Part shown: positions 22,698 to 33,877 of the stretch, piece after piece | Numbering within the stretch: the stretch's first letter is position 1 | Layout of the letters: every line of letters begins with the position of its first letter | Origin: Acorus gramineus | Lineage: Eukaryota; Streptophyta; Magnoliopsida; Acorales; Acoraceae | DNA: 64,000 nucleotides | Assembly (NCBI GenBank): GCA_030737835.1 | Contig: CM060853.1 | Span: forward strand, 434,001 to 498,000 | Direction of reading: 5' to 3' | The notes under the pieces: generated by a model | Seen by the model: the letters and a program-made list of their open reading frames with translations, nothing else | Databases searched by the model: none | Told to the model about the DNA's origin: nothing | Program-made: the position numbers and the translations under genes

Positions 22698-24146
22698 TCT
22701 AATCTTTTTCCTCTGTGGATAGAGATTAGTTAGTTTTTTTTATATTTTGAATAAGAATGGTAGGATTTTACATGGACCATTAATTTTGAGGATGATCAAT
22801 GGCCTAGATTAAATCATTTATATTTGTTTGTTATTTAGTTTAAGTTATTGTAGGATTCAATCTAGACCATAGATATTTAGGATAATCAATGGCCTATATT
22901 AAATTACTTTCTCATTAAATAAAGTTGTAATCTCTACTGACAGAGACAGATTTGGAATGAATGAAAAAAAACTTCTCTTTTTTGAGATATGCTACGATGG
23001 GAATTTTGTGAGGGTGAAACTCTAATTTATTTCCTCTCCTTTTTTTCTTTTCCCTCTCAAATCGCATAAACCCTAACCCTAACCCTAATCATCATCGACC
23101 CAAATCCCCCTTGTTTGTTGATGCGTGGAGCCCCTGTCCTCCCTCGATTGCTGCTATGTGGAGGTTCCATAACCCTCGCTACTGTTGTCCTGTGGATCCA
23201 GCCCTGTCCTGTTGCCCTAGAGAACTCCTACATCCCCTCCTGCTGCTGTTTTGGCCTCCAACAATCCCCGCCGCTGCTGCCTGCACCTCCAACACCCCTG
23301 CCGCTACTGCCTGCACCTCCAATAGCCCCTACAATTGTTGTCTGCACCTCCAACAGACTCTATTTGCTGTCCTCTGATACACCGCAACTCCGATGACCTC
23401 TCGGTTAACCATACCCTATGTGAGTATCTCTATTTGAGTAATTATTTGTGAGGGGAACAATCTCTACATTGATTCTTGACTAACCCTAAATCTATCCTTG
23501 GAGGTTCTATCCCTTGCACATTCCCTCCCTTTTAGGCTATAAAAGATTTAACACTATGAGTATGCAATAGATCCGTGCTTAACTAATTATTTGCTAAGAT
23601 CTCGTATGTTTAATTAGGGTGATGTTAGCTTAATCAATATATCTCATATCCTATTGAAACATCATCTTTGATCTCTGCATTCATACAATACGGTCCTGCA
23701 TCAATTTTGGTGTGTGTGTGTGTGTCTATTTCGAATTCGAATCTCTTCAGATTTTGATATTTCTTAGATAATTGGCATTTATTTATGGACACTAGTTTGA
23801 ATGGTCATGTAAGGTATTATATAGAGGTGATAGAATTAAATTCGCTCGTCTCTTAATACAGAGATAAATGTAACATTTATTTAAATTTATAAGATTATAA
23901 CTAATTATGCAAGATAATTGAATGTAAACAATATATAATACAAATTTTAACTAATCTTTTTTTTTTAAATTTTTTTTCTCTTAAACTTCAAAAAAGATGC
24001 ACAAGATGTCTAGGTGTTGCAAAAGTGATTGCAAAAACCACACTACATTTTTCATAAACATTTTCCCATGGATCCATCAAGGAATACTGTCATCTCATCG
24101 ATCTTAGCATCGAAACATATATTAAGCTATTCCTTAGACCGATGTC
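22698..24146. other. Intergenic or LTR-derived DNA without gene
   Basis: This may include the 3' LTR of the preceding fragment, but no TG...CA ends or second copy were found. Three tandem AACCCTA units lie at about 23069-23089 (telo-box-like). A proline/cysteine-rich open frame at 23111-23377 has no domain. A (GT)n run sits at 23709-23724. Confidence 0.4.
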
Positions 24147-24154
24147 CTAGTGAG

Positions 24155-24658
24155 TAGAGGTGTAAAACGGGCTGGGCTGTGCCGGCCCAGCCCGTTTAGG
24201 AAGCGTGCTAACGGGCTAGCGGGCCGTACTGTGCCGGTCCGTTAACTTTGACGGGCCGTGTCGTGCCTGGCCCGCCGGGCCGCCCACGGGCCTAGCGGTC
24301 CGACCCATGATTTTTTTTAAAATAGATTTTTTAATTTTTTTAATTCTAAACTTTACTTTTCTTAATATTATACACACAAAAATCACATAAATGTATTACA
24401 TATACATATATACACACAAAAACATTATATATACTTGATAAAACAATGAGATAAGACATTTATTCAACATATTATATGCTCCGTCTACTGTGAATTGTCG
24501 TGCCGTACCGTGCCTATCGTGTCGTGCTCATTAACATGCCGTGCCGAAAACGGCCCACGTACCACAAGGCTGGCCCGGCATGACCTATAAACCTTAACGT
24601 GCTGTGTCGTGCCGTTAACGTGCCGTGCCGTGCCGGCACGGCCCGTTTTACACTTCTA
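24155..24658. mobile_element. hAT MITE with perfect 8-bp TSD
   Basis: The ends are TAGAGGTGTAAAACGGGC and the complement of TAGAAGTGTAAAACGGGC (one mismatch in 18). The TSD CTAGTGAG is perfect (24147-24154 and 24659-24666). Subterminal regions are full of GTGCCGTGCC / GGCACGGC words on both sides of an AT-rich core. It is 504 bp, non-coding, and the better-preserved member of the family also seen at 20216. Confidence 0.92.
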
Positions 24659-24666
24659 CTAGTGAG

Positions 24667-25036
24667 TACAATAAAAACACCTCCCTTTTAAGGGACCTGG
24701 GTTTGAGTCATGTGGACAACCAGTAAAACAGAAATACTGTATGGATAGCCCTCTAAGTAGGTTTTCGTGGACTTTTGGTCACAACTCATTCTAAACTCAT
24801 AATGGTCTAATCCTTTATAGTATCAAGAGTGGTTTGATTTAATACAAAAAAACTGATATTAACCTTAACAACATGAACATTTGGTATCATTTCCCCAGTC
24901 TTTTATTTCTGCACAACATTTTATAAACATCTTTAGACAAGCAACACACGAAAAAAGAAATTTATTCCAAATATATATGTAGAACAAATTAAATGGCTAC
25001 TAAATTAACCACCCAATCTTATTCCCCCACCCCAAT
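24667..25036. other. 3' flank of the CCT gene
   Basis: No gene is seen. This is the region immediately downstream of the CCT gene stop (the gene is on minus), so it should contain its 3' UTR and polyadenylation signal. An exact signal was not assigned. Confidence 0.5.
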
Positions 25037-27649
25037 TTACACATCGTCTTTCCTCTTCACAAATCTACCCTGCAATTTGAAACAACGAATTCAATGTGAG
25101 TGAATAATCAGGGTGAAAATGCAGTGTTGTGGGATGAGATCTTATCACTGTTGAATACCATCTATTTTCATGAGTACCTAATCCAAAATGATCTGATGTG
25201 TGTCATCTCCTTCACATGCTAGCCTCGTGGTATTTTTAATCACATGTCAAACCCTCACTATGATTGATGAAAACCGATGGGATCGAATAACAATCGAACA
25301 AGAACATGTATATACCTTCAAACGGGGGCGCTTCTCGGCATTAAGCTTCCTGACCTCATAACGTATCTTCTTCGAGAAGAGCCTGCTCCGCCTCTTCTCC
25401 TTGTACCTCAACACCCTCGCCTCTCTCAGTACCGACTTCTCCTCGGTTGGATAATCATTGGTGGTCATCTCTGGCACGCTCCACAAGGCGCAGTTCATAG
25501 TGTACCCGACATCCATGAAAACCTGGATATAAAAAAAATTACAATATGTTACAATTGCCTTAATTAATACCATAAATCTTTTGTATCACACAGCTCCCTT
25601 GAAAAAAGAAAAGAAAAAAAGAACCTCTTCTTTGCAATTCGGTATATAAAATGCAAGTTTATGTGATCAAGGTTAGATATAGCCTTAACCGGGATAAATT
25701 GGTATTTTAAGATGGATAGTTATGCAAGATAGTTTATGTTTGGTTGTATTTTTCTCATTCGATCATTATTATTTTTGTCTTTAGTATTTCTTTTTGTTGC
25801 GCAACGCACATATAGGTTTTACTATTCTTGTTATATTTGGCTCTTATTCCACACTCCAACCAGGGGTACTGACAAATACAAATAATTCAGCCGACGAAGA
25901 TGTGTCACATGACAAAAAATTATAAAATAAAAAACATGTGATGTTTAGTAAATTTAATTTGAGCACAATGACATTTCCAAGAAAAGTGATTATGTGTCGG
26001 TCATTTGACGCTCTGATCTTGTTAAACATAGTGTCAATACTTGGAATTTGGATGAGCCAAGATTTCAAGTGCATGATTGGGTAGGGCTTGCATCAGGCCA
26101 ACTTCCCACTATTGAATAGTGACGGTGATGCCTAACCAATTTGATCATAACATTTATTGAGTGCAAAATATTTTTTGGACATCCCAACATACAAAAAGCT
26201 GAAAAGTGCACCATCATGTCCATTAACACTCCACAGTATCATCAGTGCCCCCCATATCCCATTCATCTTATCAGTGCTGAATAAGAATTTGCTTAACTTT
26301 TAAACACTGATCAGTTCACCTGTAGAATTGAATTTACAGGTTTTGAAAACCAATTATGGATGATTTGAATTCAATCCCTAAACTACTTTAAAAAAATCAT
26401 TTTTTTTTTTGTCAAACAAAGGCCTTAGATGATGTTATATAAAAAACTTTTAAAGGAAAAAGTTAGGTACAACCTGGTGTATGGTCCGTAAATGTTTTGA
26501 TTTTTTTTTAAAAAATAAACGTCATCTAATGAAATATATATTTTCACGATAACATGAACAAATCCGTTAATGGAAAAATGTGAAAATTCTAGTGAAGTAC
26601 GCACCTGATTTGATAACTATCGAGTTATATAGATTTTTTTACAGAACTATCCTGCATAGTAAAAAGTATCAAAACATGGGATATGTAAAAACTTTTATAA
26701 TTTTCTTATGCCTTCATATTTTGTTAATTATTAATAAATTTTTTTTTTTTTATATCATGACGATGTTATGATCAATTCTACTTCAACGGATAACCCCTAA
26801 CTTGATCGGTTCTACTTGAACCGATAACCCTATCTTTTTGTTCGATTTTAAGAAAGTCTTGAATTTAATATTTTGATTTAATACTACCATTCATTTTTAA
26901 AAAATTTAATTCTTCCAATTAAGAGCCTCTTCAAAACAAAAAAGTAACAACTAAAAATGATTGGTAAAAAAAAAAGCAGAAAATTCCAAAACCTCTATTC
27001 ATAGACTAATAAGAAGAATATGAGAAGAAAAAAAATGGAAACCAACTAATAAAAACTAATCATTTAAACAATCCCAAAAACTAGTAAATCATAGTATCAG
27101 AAGTTCCTGAAACCATATTTTATTCCAAAATACTCCCTCCAAGAAAACCTCAAAAAGAAAAAGAAAGAGAACAAAGAGAAATGAAAAACTCACATCAGCA
27201 CCATCAGAAGCGGCGGATCCACCCTCGTAGACTGGCACGGTCTGTGGCCCCTCCCCGTCGATGTAAAGTGACCCGCGGTCCGACCACGCGTCGATGATCT
27301 CTTTATAATCAAGCTTCAACGACAACGCCCTCGACTTCCTCCTCCTCCACCCCTCTGAGCAGAAAAACACCTCCCTCTCTCTCCCTCTGAGCGCGGCCCT
27401 GGCCAGACTTCTGTCACCCATGCAACTTCCTCCTTTTGTGTAGCAGGAGGACACTGTTGGAGAAGAAGAAGAAGATGATGATGAGAGGCCCTCTTGACAT
27501 CCGAGGAGGTCGTGGATGTCAGGAGTGCCTGTGTCGTAATCTTGATCAAACAATGATGACAATTCATCATCATCGTTGTCGTCGCCGTTGTTGTCTAGGT
27601 ATGTGTTATCCTGGTGTAATGGGAAGAGATCCAGCTGTTGTTGATTCAT
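25037..27649 (-). CDS. CCT-domain protein, intact three-exon gene
   Basis: Exons are 27649-27194, 25522-25316 and 25069-25037, with introns GTGAGT...ATCCAG and GTATAT...TTGCAG, both in phase 0. They give 231 residues and a TAA stop at 25037-25039. Residues 185-227 are a full CCT motif ([20 protein letters not shown], continuing through [18 protein letters not shown] into GRFVKR), a nuclear DNA-binding and NF-Y-interacting domain of flowering, clock and chloroplast regulators. No B-box zinc finger or receiver domain is present, so it belongs with the CCT-only (CMF) proteins. Residues 15-50 are acidic and 56-63 are poly-Ser. [20 protein letters not shown] (111-130) resembles a motif of CIA2/FITNESS-like CCT proteins. 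The second splice falls inside the CCT motif, as is common in this family. The subfamily name is an inference. Confidence 0.9.
25523..27193 (-). other. Intron 1 of the CCT gene (1,671 bp)
   Basis: Long AT-rich intron. It contains no recognisable open frame. Near 26776-26835 the words TTCTACTT-AACGGATAACCC occur twice, and a decayed MITE-like piece may lie at about 26230-26430. No full element with TSD was found. Confidence 0.7.
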
Positions 27650-28311
27650 TTTTATGTTTTTTTTTTTTTTTTTTATGTGCTTTTCATTTTTTGTTTTTGG
27701 GACTGAATGATTAGGTGAATTGTGTTTGCATGGGCGAAGCTAATTCTAGAGCTGAATAAGGAACAAGGATTCAGGGTTTTATCGTTTTGATATCAGACAC
27801 GTGGTGTGTTGTTATTGGATAAGAATCTGCCGTTATCCGGATATCCAACCTTTTTAATTGGTGCGCGCGTGTTTGCGTTCAATGGGATTCACGAGCGGGA
27901 GATGGGAGGGCCGTTTCGTAATTTATGTTATACGGTCGTTCGATGAAGATCTGATGGTGGATCAGAGATTCGTGTCAGATCTGAATGAAGATGCACCGTT
28001 GATTTGTTTTGTTTTGTCGGTGTCTTGTTGGACTGTTTTGATGAGGGTATATTTATTGAGAGGGGATTTGTGGGACCCAGAAATGGAAGGGCACCAATGG
28101 AAAGGTAAAAGTGTTGTGGGTCCCGCAATTAAATGCTTATTTTGGATGACCTTTTTGGGGGACCATCTGCCATGTCACGCGGGTTTGCCGACTTTTAGGT
28201 AAAGGTTTTCGATTTTTTTTTAATAAAACATAAAAAAAGAGTAGACTTATGTTAATTAAATTTAAATAACATTTTAGGCAGAAATATTAAAAATCACATA
28301 TTTTGACAAAC
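27650..28311 (-). promoter_or_regulatory. Upstream region of the CCT gene with G-box
   Basis: About 150 bp before the start codon lies a perfect G-box, CACGTG, at 27798-27803 inside ACACGTGG, and GATAA-type light-response words (GGATAAG at about 27818, TTATCC at about 27834) follow just upstream. G-boxes bind bHLH (PIF) and bZIP factors. A poly-T run at about 27654-27674 lies in the likely 5' UTR. The transcription start was not located. Confidence 0.45.
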
Positions 28312-28314
28312 TTA

Positions 28315-28707
28315 AAACATCTTCAATGGACATATTAACTAATTAAGATGTTAAAATGTCATGTCAGTACTTCTTGACTGGACCCTCATTTACTACACTC
28401 TCATTTAGTTGATTGTTGTTACTCCAATGGACTAGCTAAATAACTAGTCAAAATAATAGTTGGCCCACCTCTCCACCAATCCATACCTCTCCATCCACTC
28501 AAAATAATATTTTTTTGAATCGTTTTAAATGGTGAGGCCTACATTTGGTTGGCTAAAGCACTAGTCACAGTTAGCTTTGAAAATAACATATGACAGGCGG
28601 AGCTCACATTTAACTTTCTTTTAACACTTCCATTGAAGCAACATTTTTACATTTTTTGTAAAAATCTGACACTAACTATTTAGTTAATATGTCTATTGAA
28701 GATGCTC
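28315..28707. mobile_element. Tourist-like MITE with TTA TSD
   Basis: The left end reads AAACATCTTCAATGGACATA and the right end is the complement of GAGCATCTTCAATAGACATA, giving inverted ends of about 27 bp. Both ends are flanked by TTA (28312-28314 and 28708-28710), the 3-bp target typical of PIF/Harbinger MITEs. The 393-bp interior is non-coding. The first two bases of the left end have drifted. Confidence 0.7.
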
Positions 28708-28959
28708 TTATATACCTTTAAAAAAACATAGACATACACACAATGTTTAACAGAAAAATGTGTACCTTGAGAATTATATTACTGGAATGGAAACTTTTCT
28801 ACCATTTCTTTCAACTCCACCATCTATTTTATGAGATTCCTAATCCCATCAAGGCATCACTACATGTATACAGTTTTTCTGAATTTTTAAAATCATCCTT
28901 ATTTGATTTTTCTCCAGTCTCTTTTCAGTCTTTTCTATCTCTCCTCCATCCTCTTTCGC

Positions 28960-29374
28960 TGGGGGTGGTAAACGAGTCGAATGAGCCGAGCTTTGATATG
29001 TTCAAGCTTGGCTCGTTTATAAATGAGTTGAGTCGAGTCGAGTTCACGAGCCTCAACGAGTTTAGTGTTCTTCTTTATTTTAGGGTTTTTAAAAATAAAA
29101 TTTTAGCTTAAATGAGCCAAGTTCATGAGCCTAAACGATCATAAATTTGTATTGGTTTAATGTTTAGATTTTACAAATGAGTTGAGCTAAACTTCAACTA
29201 AATTTTTTATAACACAAACGAGCCAAGTTTGAACACAAAATGAAGCTCGATCCAGGTCCCGAGCCTAACCGAGCTTTAAAAATTGTTCAAGCTCACTCGT
29301 TTATCTAATTGAACGAGCCTGAACGAGCTCAGACCGAGTCGAGCACAAGCTGCTTGGTTTGTTTACCAGCCCTA
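28960..29374. mobile_element. hAT MITE with perfect 8-bp TSD, second family
   Basis: The ends are TGGGGGTGGTAAAC and the complement of TAGGGCTGGTAAAC, flanked by a perfect TSD TCTTTCGC (28952-28959 and 29375-29382). Subterminal CGAGCC/GGCTCG words recur in both orientations, as in many plant hAT MITEs. It is 415 bp with no coding capacity. Confidence 0.88.
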
Positions 29375-29382
29375 TCTTTCGC

Positions 29383-31389
29383 CACCACTGCATGCCGCTG
29401 TCGGTGATGGAGTTTGGACGGTTCGATGTGGGGGGATTTCTTTTGGATGCTTAGATCATGGTCCACCTTGCGACTGGACAGATCATCGCTTGGAAGGATC
29501 TGTTCTGAGCTACCTGACAGCCTCTCAGAAAGATGGAGTTGGTATGATCACCACCTGCTTTCTTGAAAAGCAGGAAATTGGATGATTCTCCTCTCTGAGC
29601 TATGGTTGGCTACACACAGAGGTGAAAACGGAAAATTCTTTCTATTTGGTGGGAATTTGACAAAAAAAAAGGGGATACTAAATGGGGCCGACTACTTGAA
29701 CTTAGCTGCCTAGGTCCAACAGCTGGGTTGGGCTAGCCGCCTGGTGCATGGATTTTTGGTTTTCTGAATTTGGGCAGCACTTGGATATGGGCTTGGATTG
29801 CTTAAGAGGAGGTTTAAATAGGGGTTTAGAGAATGTTTTTGGAGAGTGAATTTTGGTGGAAATAGGTTTTTTTCTCTCTCAACTAAGGCTCTCTCTCTCT
29901 CTCTCTCTCTCAAAGGTTTATTTCAAGTGGTGGGGGTGATATGTGAATGTTGTGGACTTGTTGGTGATTGATGATGTTTGAAAAAGATTTTGATCTACCC
30001 TTATTTATAGTAAAAATGATGCAAGGAAATTACCACTAGATAATAGATTCAATTGGGTAATAGAGTGGGTTTGAATCAGACTACCCCCTGATTTGGCTCA
30101 GATATTTTGTCTAGGGAGGGGGCAGCATGTTCAATTGAGTCGTCTGGCCACAAGGGGCTGGTTTTAGCAACCCGCCTTAGATCATGACATGCCATATATC
30201 CCATCTCTGACAAGCGGTAGAATAAGGTGGCTATTAGGTTTGAGTCGTCAAAGAGGGGCGGCTAACAAGAACAGACCGCCTCGATGATAAGTAGTTAATG
30301 CCAACTTTATATCCCATATGAGGGAAGCGGTTGAGAGACGGTTTTCTCAAGTGAGCCGTTTAAGGGAGACGCTGGTTTAGGGTAGCCCCATGGTTTCTGG
30401 CCCCTTGATTTTTCTAAGTGTTGGTCAAGATTTTTTGTTCCTTTTCTCCCTCTAATTTCCTTAAGTAATTTTCTTTAATGTCCAAATGTGTTTAATTTTA
30501 AATGTCATTTGAGATAATTTTCTTTTCTTTGACCTGTCAACATTATGGTATCTACAATTACCCCTCATTTGACAGTCTTTGCGTGAAGCGGAAATACTTC
30601 AATCGATGATAAGAAGAGAGACTGCTATTTTGGCCAGCCCAAACTACATAGGTCTTAATCTCATGACCAATATCATTCAGGGAGTGAATTTAAACTAATC
30701 AAGAACTAGGTCTACTAAAACACTGTCAACATAGTGATCTGGGTGGGGGCGAGTAAAAGTAAAGAAGCAAGTAATCCAACCCTCTGATGGGGGTTACTAG
30801 CCATCATATGTAGCAGCCCGACGTTGGTTTTCTTATGCTTTAACATGCATGTAGCAATTTAGCGATCAAGGGGATGTTTTGCAAGAATAAAGAAAAGAAA
30901 ATATTGGCTTTGTGAATGGATCATCAGAAATATAATAATTCCAGGAGATACTACAATTGAGAAAATTTTGGTTGAATGGTACTGGTAATGTGATAAGATT
31001 TCATGTGAGTTGTGCTTTTAGTCAAGCAAGACTTAAAATAAAACAATACATGGCAATTGGGTTTAGAAAACTTTTAAAATTTAAGCTTTTGCGAAGCTGG
31101 AAGGGGGCGGCATATTGAACTGAGCCATCGGGATCCCCCGTCATGTTGAGTTGACCCGTCGGGCTTGGGCAGCTAGATGTGAGAAGCCGTCGAGAAACTA
31201 GGCCCTATATGACCCAGCCCCAAAAGGCGCCTATCTCTCTCCCAAAAGGCATAAAATGGTTTTTATCCCTCCTTTTCTCCTTCTTCATTTCGAATTGTCT
31301 TTCATCCCTTCTTTCACTCTTTCTTCCTCCATAGCATTCCAATCTTCTTCTTCTTCTTCTTGATTTTGAGGAACCCTAGGTTTTGGGCT
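29383..31389 (+). other. Possible LTR and leader of a PMD-bearing retroelement
   Basis: No protein domain is found. The stretch 29690-31230 repeats the theme GAGCCGTC / GACCCGTC / AGCCGCC, unlike the flanks. At 30545-30566 the sequence TATGGTATCTACAATTACCC follows CTGTCAACA, which resembles an LTR end (CA) followed by a primer-site-like TGGTATC. A (CT)n run lies at 29887-29910. If this is an LTR, the PMD remnant downstream could be retroelement cargo; the other LTR was not found, so this is tentative. Confidence 0.25.
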
Positions 31390-31822
31390 CTTTTTTTTGG
31401 CAACTCGAGGGATGATGAGTTCGAAGACAGTTGTGCTAAGAAAAAATGACCCCAGGTTGCACATAGGGAGAGTACCTCAGGCTCTACGTCCTCATCGAGC
31501 ACCGCTTCAGAGAGGGAGGTCACGCTCGAGGCAACCCAAATGGTGGAGATTCCAATGCTGGAAGCTGGGGCATCGGGACTGGTCGCAGGAGCAGCGGTGG
31601 TTGTCGTTAAGAAGGTTGTCACGACACCGGCGCAGTGGAGCGAGTGAGGTGAGGTGGTGGGATATACGCGCAAGAGGAAGCACAGTAACCGATCGGCGAC
31701 AACCGAAGGTGCCGGTGTAGAGGCCATGGGAATGACTTAGAGGCGGTGGCCGCAGTTATGAGTATTGGCGTACGTAGTAGTGACGATCAAGCCCGTTCTT
31801 TGGAGGAGGTCTTTGGTAAGTG
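31390..31822 (+). pseudogene. Candidate 5' part of the PMD gene
   Basis: Short frames encode low-complexity acidic and serine-rich sequence (STSGSTSSSSTASEREV, then SDDQARSLEEVFGK ending at LTR D1). Removing D1 and one TSD copy continues the last frame into the acidic frame at 45611 (GDFEESSVSEDVRASLDAI), apart from a TGA at the join. This supports, but does not prove, that the two pieces are one former gene. Stops are present, and no domain is recognised in this part alone. Confidence 0.4.
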
Positions 31823-33877
31823 TGTCACACCCCAGGGCGGCCGTCCCCTAGATGCGCCAATATATAAACTATCAGCTATCAAGTACAAGAGGTCAATAAT
31901 GACTCCAATAAATAACACACAAGCTGGCAAAGCAATGATAACTGATAACTCAGCTGAAAAGCGGAAGCATAAAATATCAATAAGTCTGTAAACCAAAAGT
32001 ATCATTACAGACTCGAATACACAATTAATGTTCTGTGCGAGCCAAGTCTAGTCCAAATAAAATACAACATGTGCCACATGTACGATTTACAATACATACA
32101 ATGACCCTAGGACTGCTAACAGCCTCGCACTCTCCACCCGCTGGACAGAACGTTCCATGCACATAAGACCACGCCACCGGGAAGCTCCATCTCCACGCCC
32201 AACACTGCCCTTGAAAAAGAAACAGTATGCGAGGGGTGAGCTACAAGATCAGTGAGTGGTTGGAAACCAATCACCATTACAACAGTTTAATGTTGAGGCT
32301 ATTTCCTTTCAAGGAAAACATGGGTTTCCACCCAATGGATAACAAGGTCACGCGACAGCGCGACCAACCTCACCCTCACCCTCAATCCTGGAGGGAGACT
32401 CTTAGGACTCTTGGGGAGAGACCATACCGTTGGTTGAAGAGATGCGAAATTACTGGTCTACACAGCACTACAAGATCATCTACATCGAGATAATTGCCCA
32501 ACGATGTCTCTGAACATCGATACGTAACTGGACCCAACAACTATGGGAACGGACAAAAAATGAATAGGTCACGTGGTGACGTGACTTTACCTCATCCTCA
32601 CCCTCACCCCTAAGGGTGACACAGGACTGTTGGAAGAAAACCTTTTGTTCTACACCCTTTGTCATTTGGTAGCCCTCTCCCGAGCAGTCTCAGTCTGGTA
32701 TACTCCCATGATCAGTACATCTTCTGAACGCATCGGTAGTACCTATAGCTGGGAGCCCTCTGTCAGGACAGCTTTAACGTCGGGTAGCTTCAACACGGAT
32801 CCGAAGAAGGGGAGAACAATTCCACCCTCATAAAATCATCCGGTAGCCCTCTCCCGCATAGCCTCTACCTATCGGTCTTCCACAATCGGTACATCAGCCA
32901 GATGCGTACCGCGATACGCATCAGTAGCATCTACAAGTGGTGGCACCCAAATAGGACAGCTTCAACGCTGGGGTGTTCGACGCACGACAATGTCGAGAGG
33001 AAACACCCCACGTTCGCAAAGCGAACCCTATGGGAAAGTCAACTACGCTCGATAATCACATATCGATGATATCGAATACTCTTGTACTCCCACACAGTTG
33101 CGTCGCTCGGACACAAGGGGTTGCCTCTGCTCTCACGCAAAAATAAGCCCAAGGCACATAACCCAACAGGTGGTTCATACACATGCCTAGCACGGGTAGG
33201 CCTAGCTTAATGCCATAACTACCGGCTTAACAAAACTGATAAGATAATGAATTCTCTTGAATTCCAAACAAGTGCATCGCTCAGATGCACGGGGGCGATT
33301 ACATCGCTAGCGCTCTAACTAATAAGGTGCAACCTGACAACGGGTCATATCCACGCCTATTTCAGATAGGCCTAATCAGTTTTAACATGCGCATATATAT
33401 CCAGGAGAATTATATCTTAGTTATGTACATGAACTACATGCACGATAACATATCAAATAATTATAGGGATACTCCCTAACATGGATAAACAATATATATA
33501 CCATGCATGGGATAAATAATATGCATACAAGCCTACAAGCATACCTCATGTAAGCATACAAGCATTCAAGCATACAAGCATGCCTCATACAAGCATACTA
33601 GCATTCAAGCATATACCCTAAAATGCGTTGGATATCATGAAGTTAAAAGGGAAGGGTCAAGCGCGATCTCGCGCACTTACAAGTGCATGCCAATATTCCC
33701 AAACGAACCTAAGTTGAGTAGGAAATCGCATCTACTTACTTAGTTCCCGCAAAGAGAGAGAGCGACAGAGAAGGAAAGTCTCATCCTCTTCGGAAGCTGG
33801 TCATAGCTTTGCCCCAACAAGATGGGTGCAACAACCATACCATGTCGTCCAGTCTTATGACGAGGGACTATTAAGTA

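Noticed and set aside
23069..23089. Telomere-like AACCCTA repeats
   Set aside because: Only three units, so not an interstitial telomere. Such telo-boxes are common in plant upstream regions and repeats.
23111..23396. Two overlapping proline/cysteine-rich plus-strand open frames
   Set aside because: They come from imperfect repeats of a CTGCACCTCCAACA-type unit. Both frames are open because of that repetition, and neither has a domain.
27858..28202. A 114-codon plus-strand open frame upstream of the CCT gene
   Set aside because: No domain is recognisable and it lies in the divergent upstream region. Transcript evidence would be needed.
31314..31727. A 137-codon minus-strand open frame
   Set aside because: It is Ser/Thr/Ala-rich without a domain and overlaps the plus-strand frame that continues into the PMD region; the plus reading has better context.
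33525..33610. Regular CAAGCATAC repeats that could suggest a CRISPR-like array
   Set aside because: Units are short and without unique spacers, and the DNA is a plant LTR. It is a simple repeat within LTR D1.
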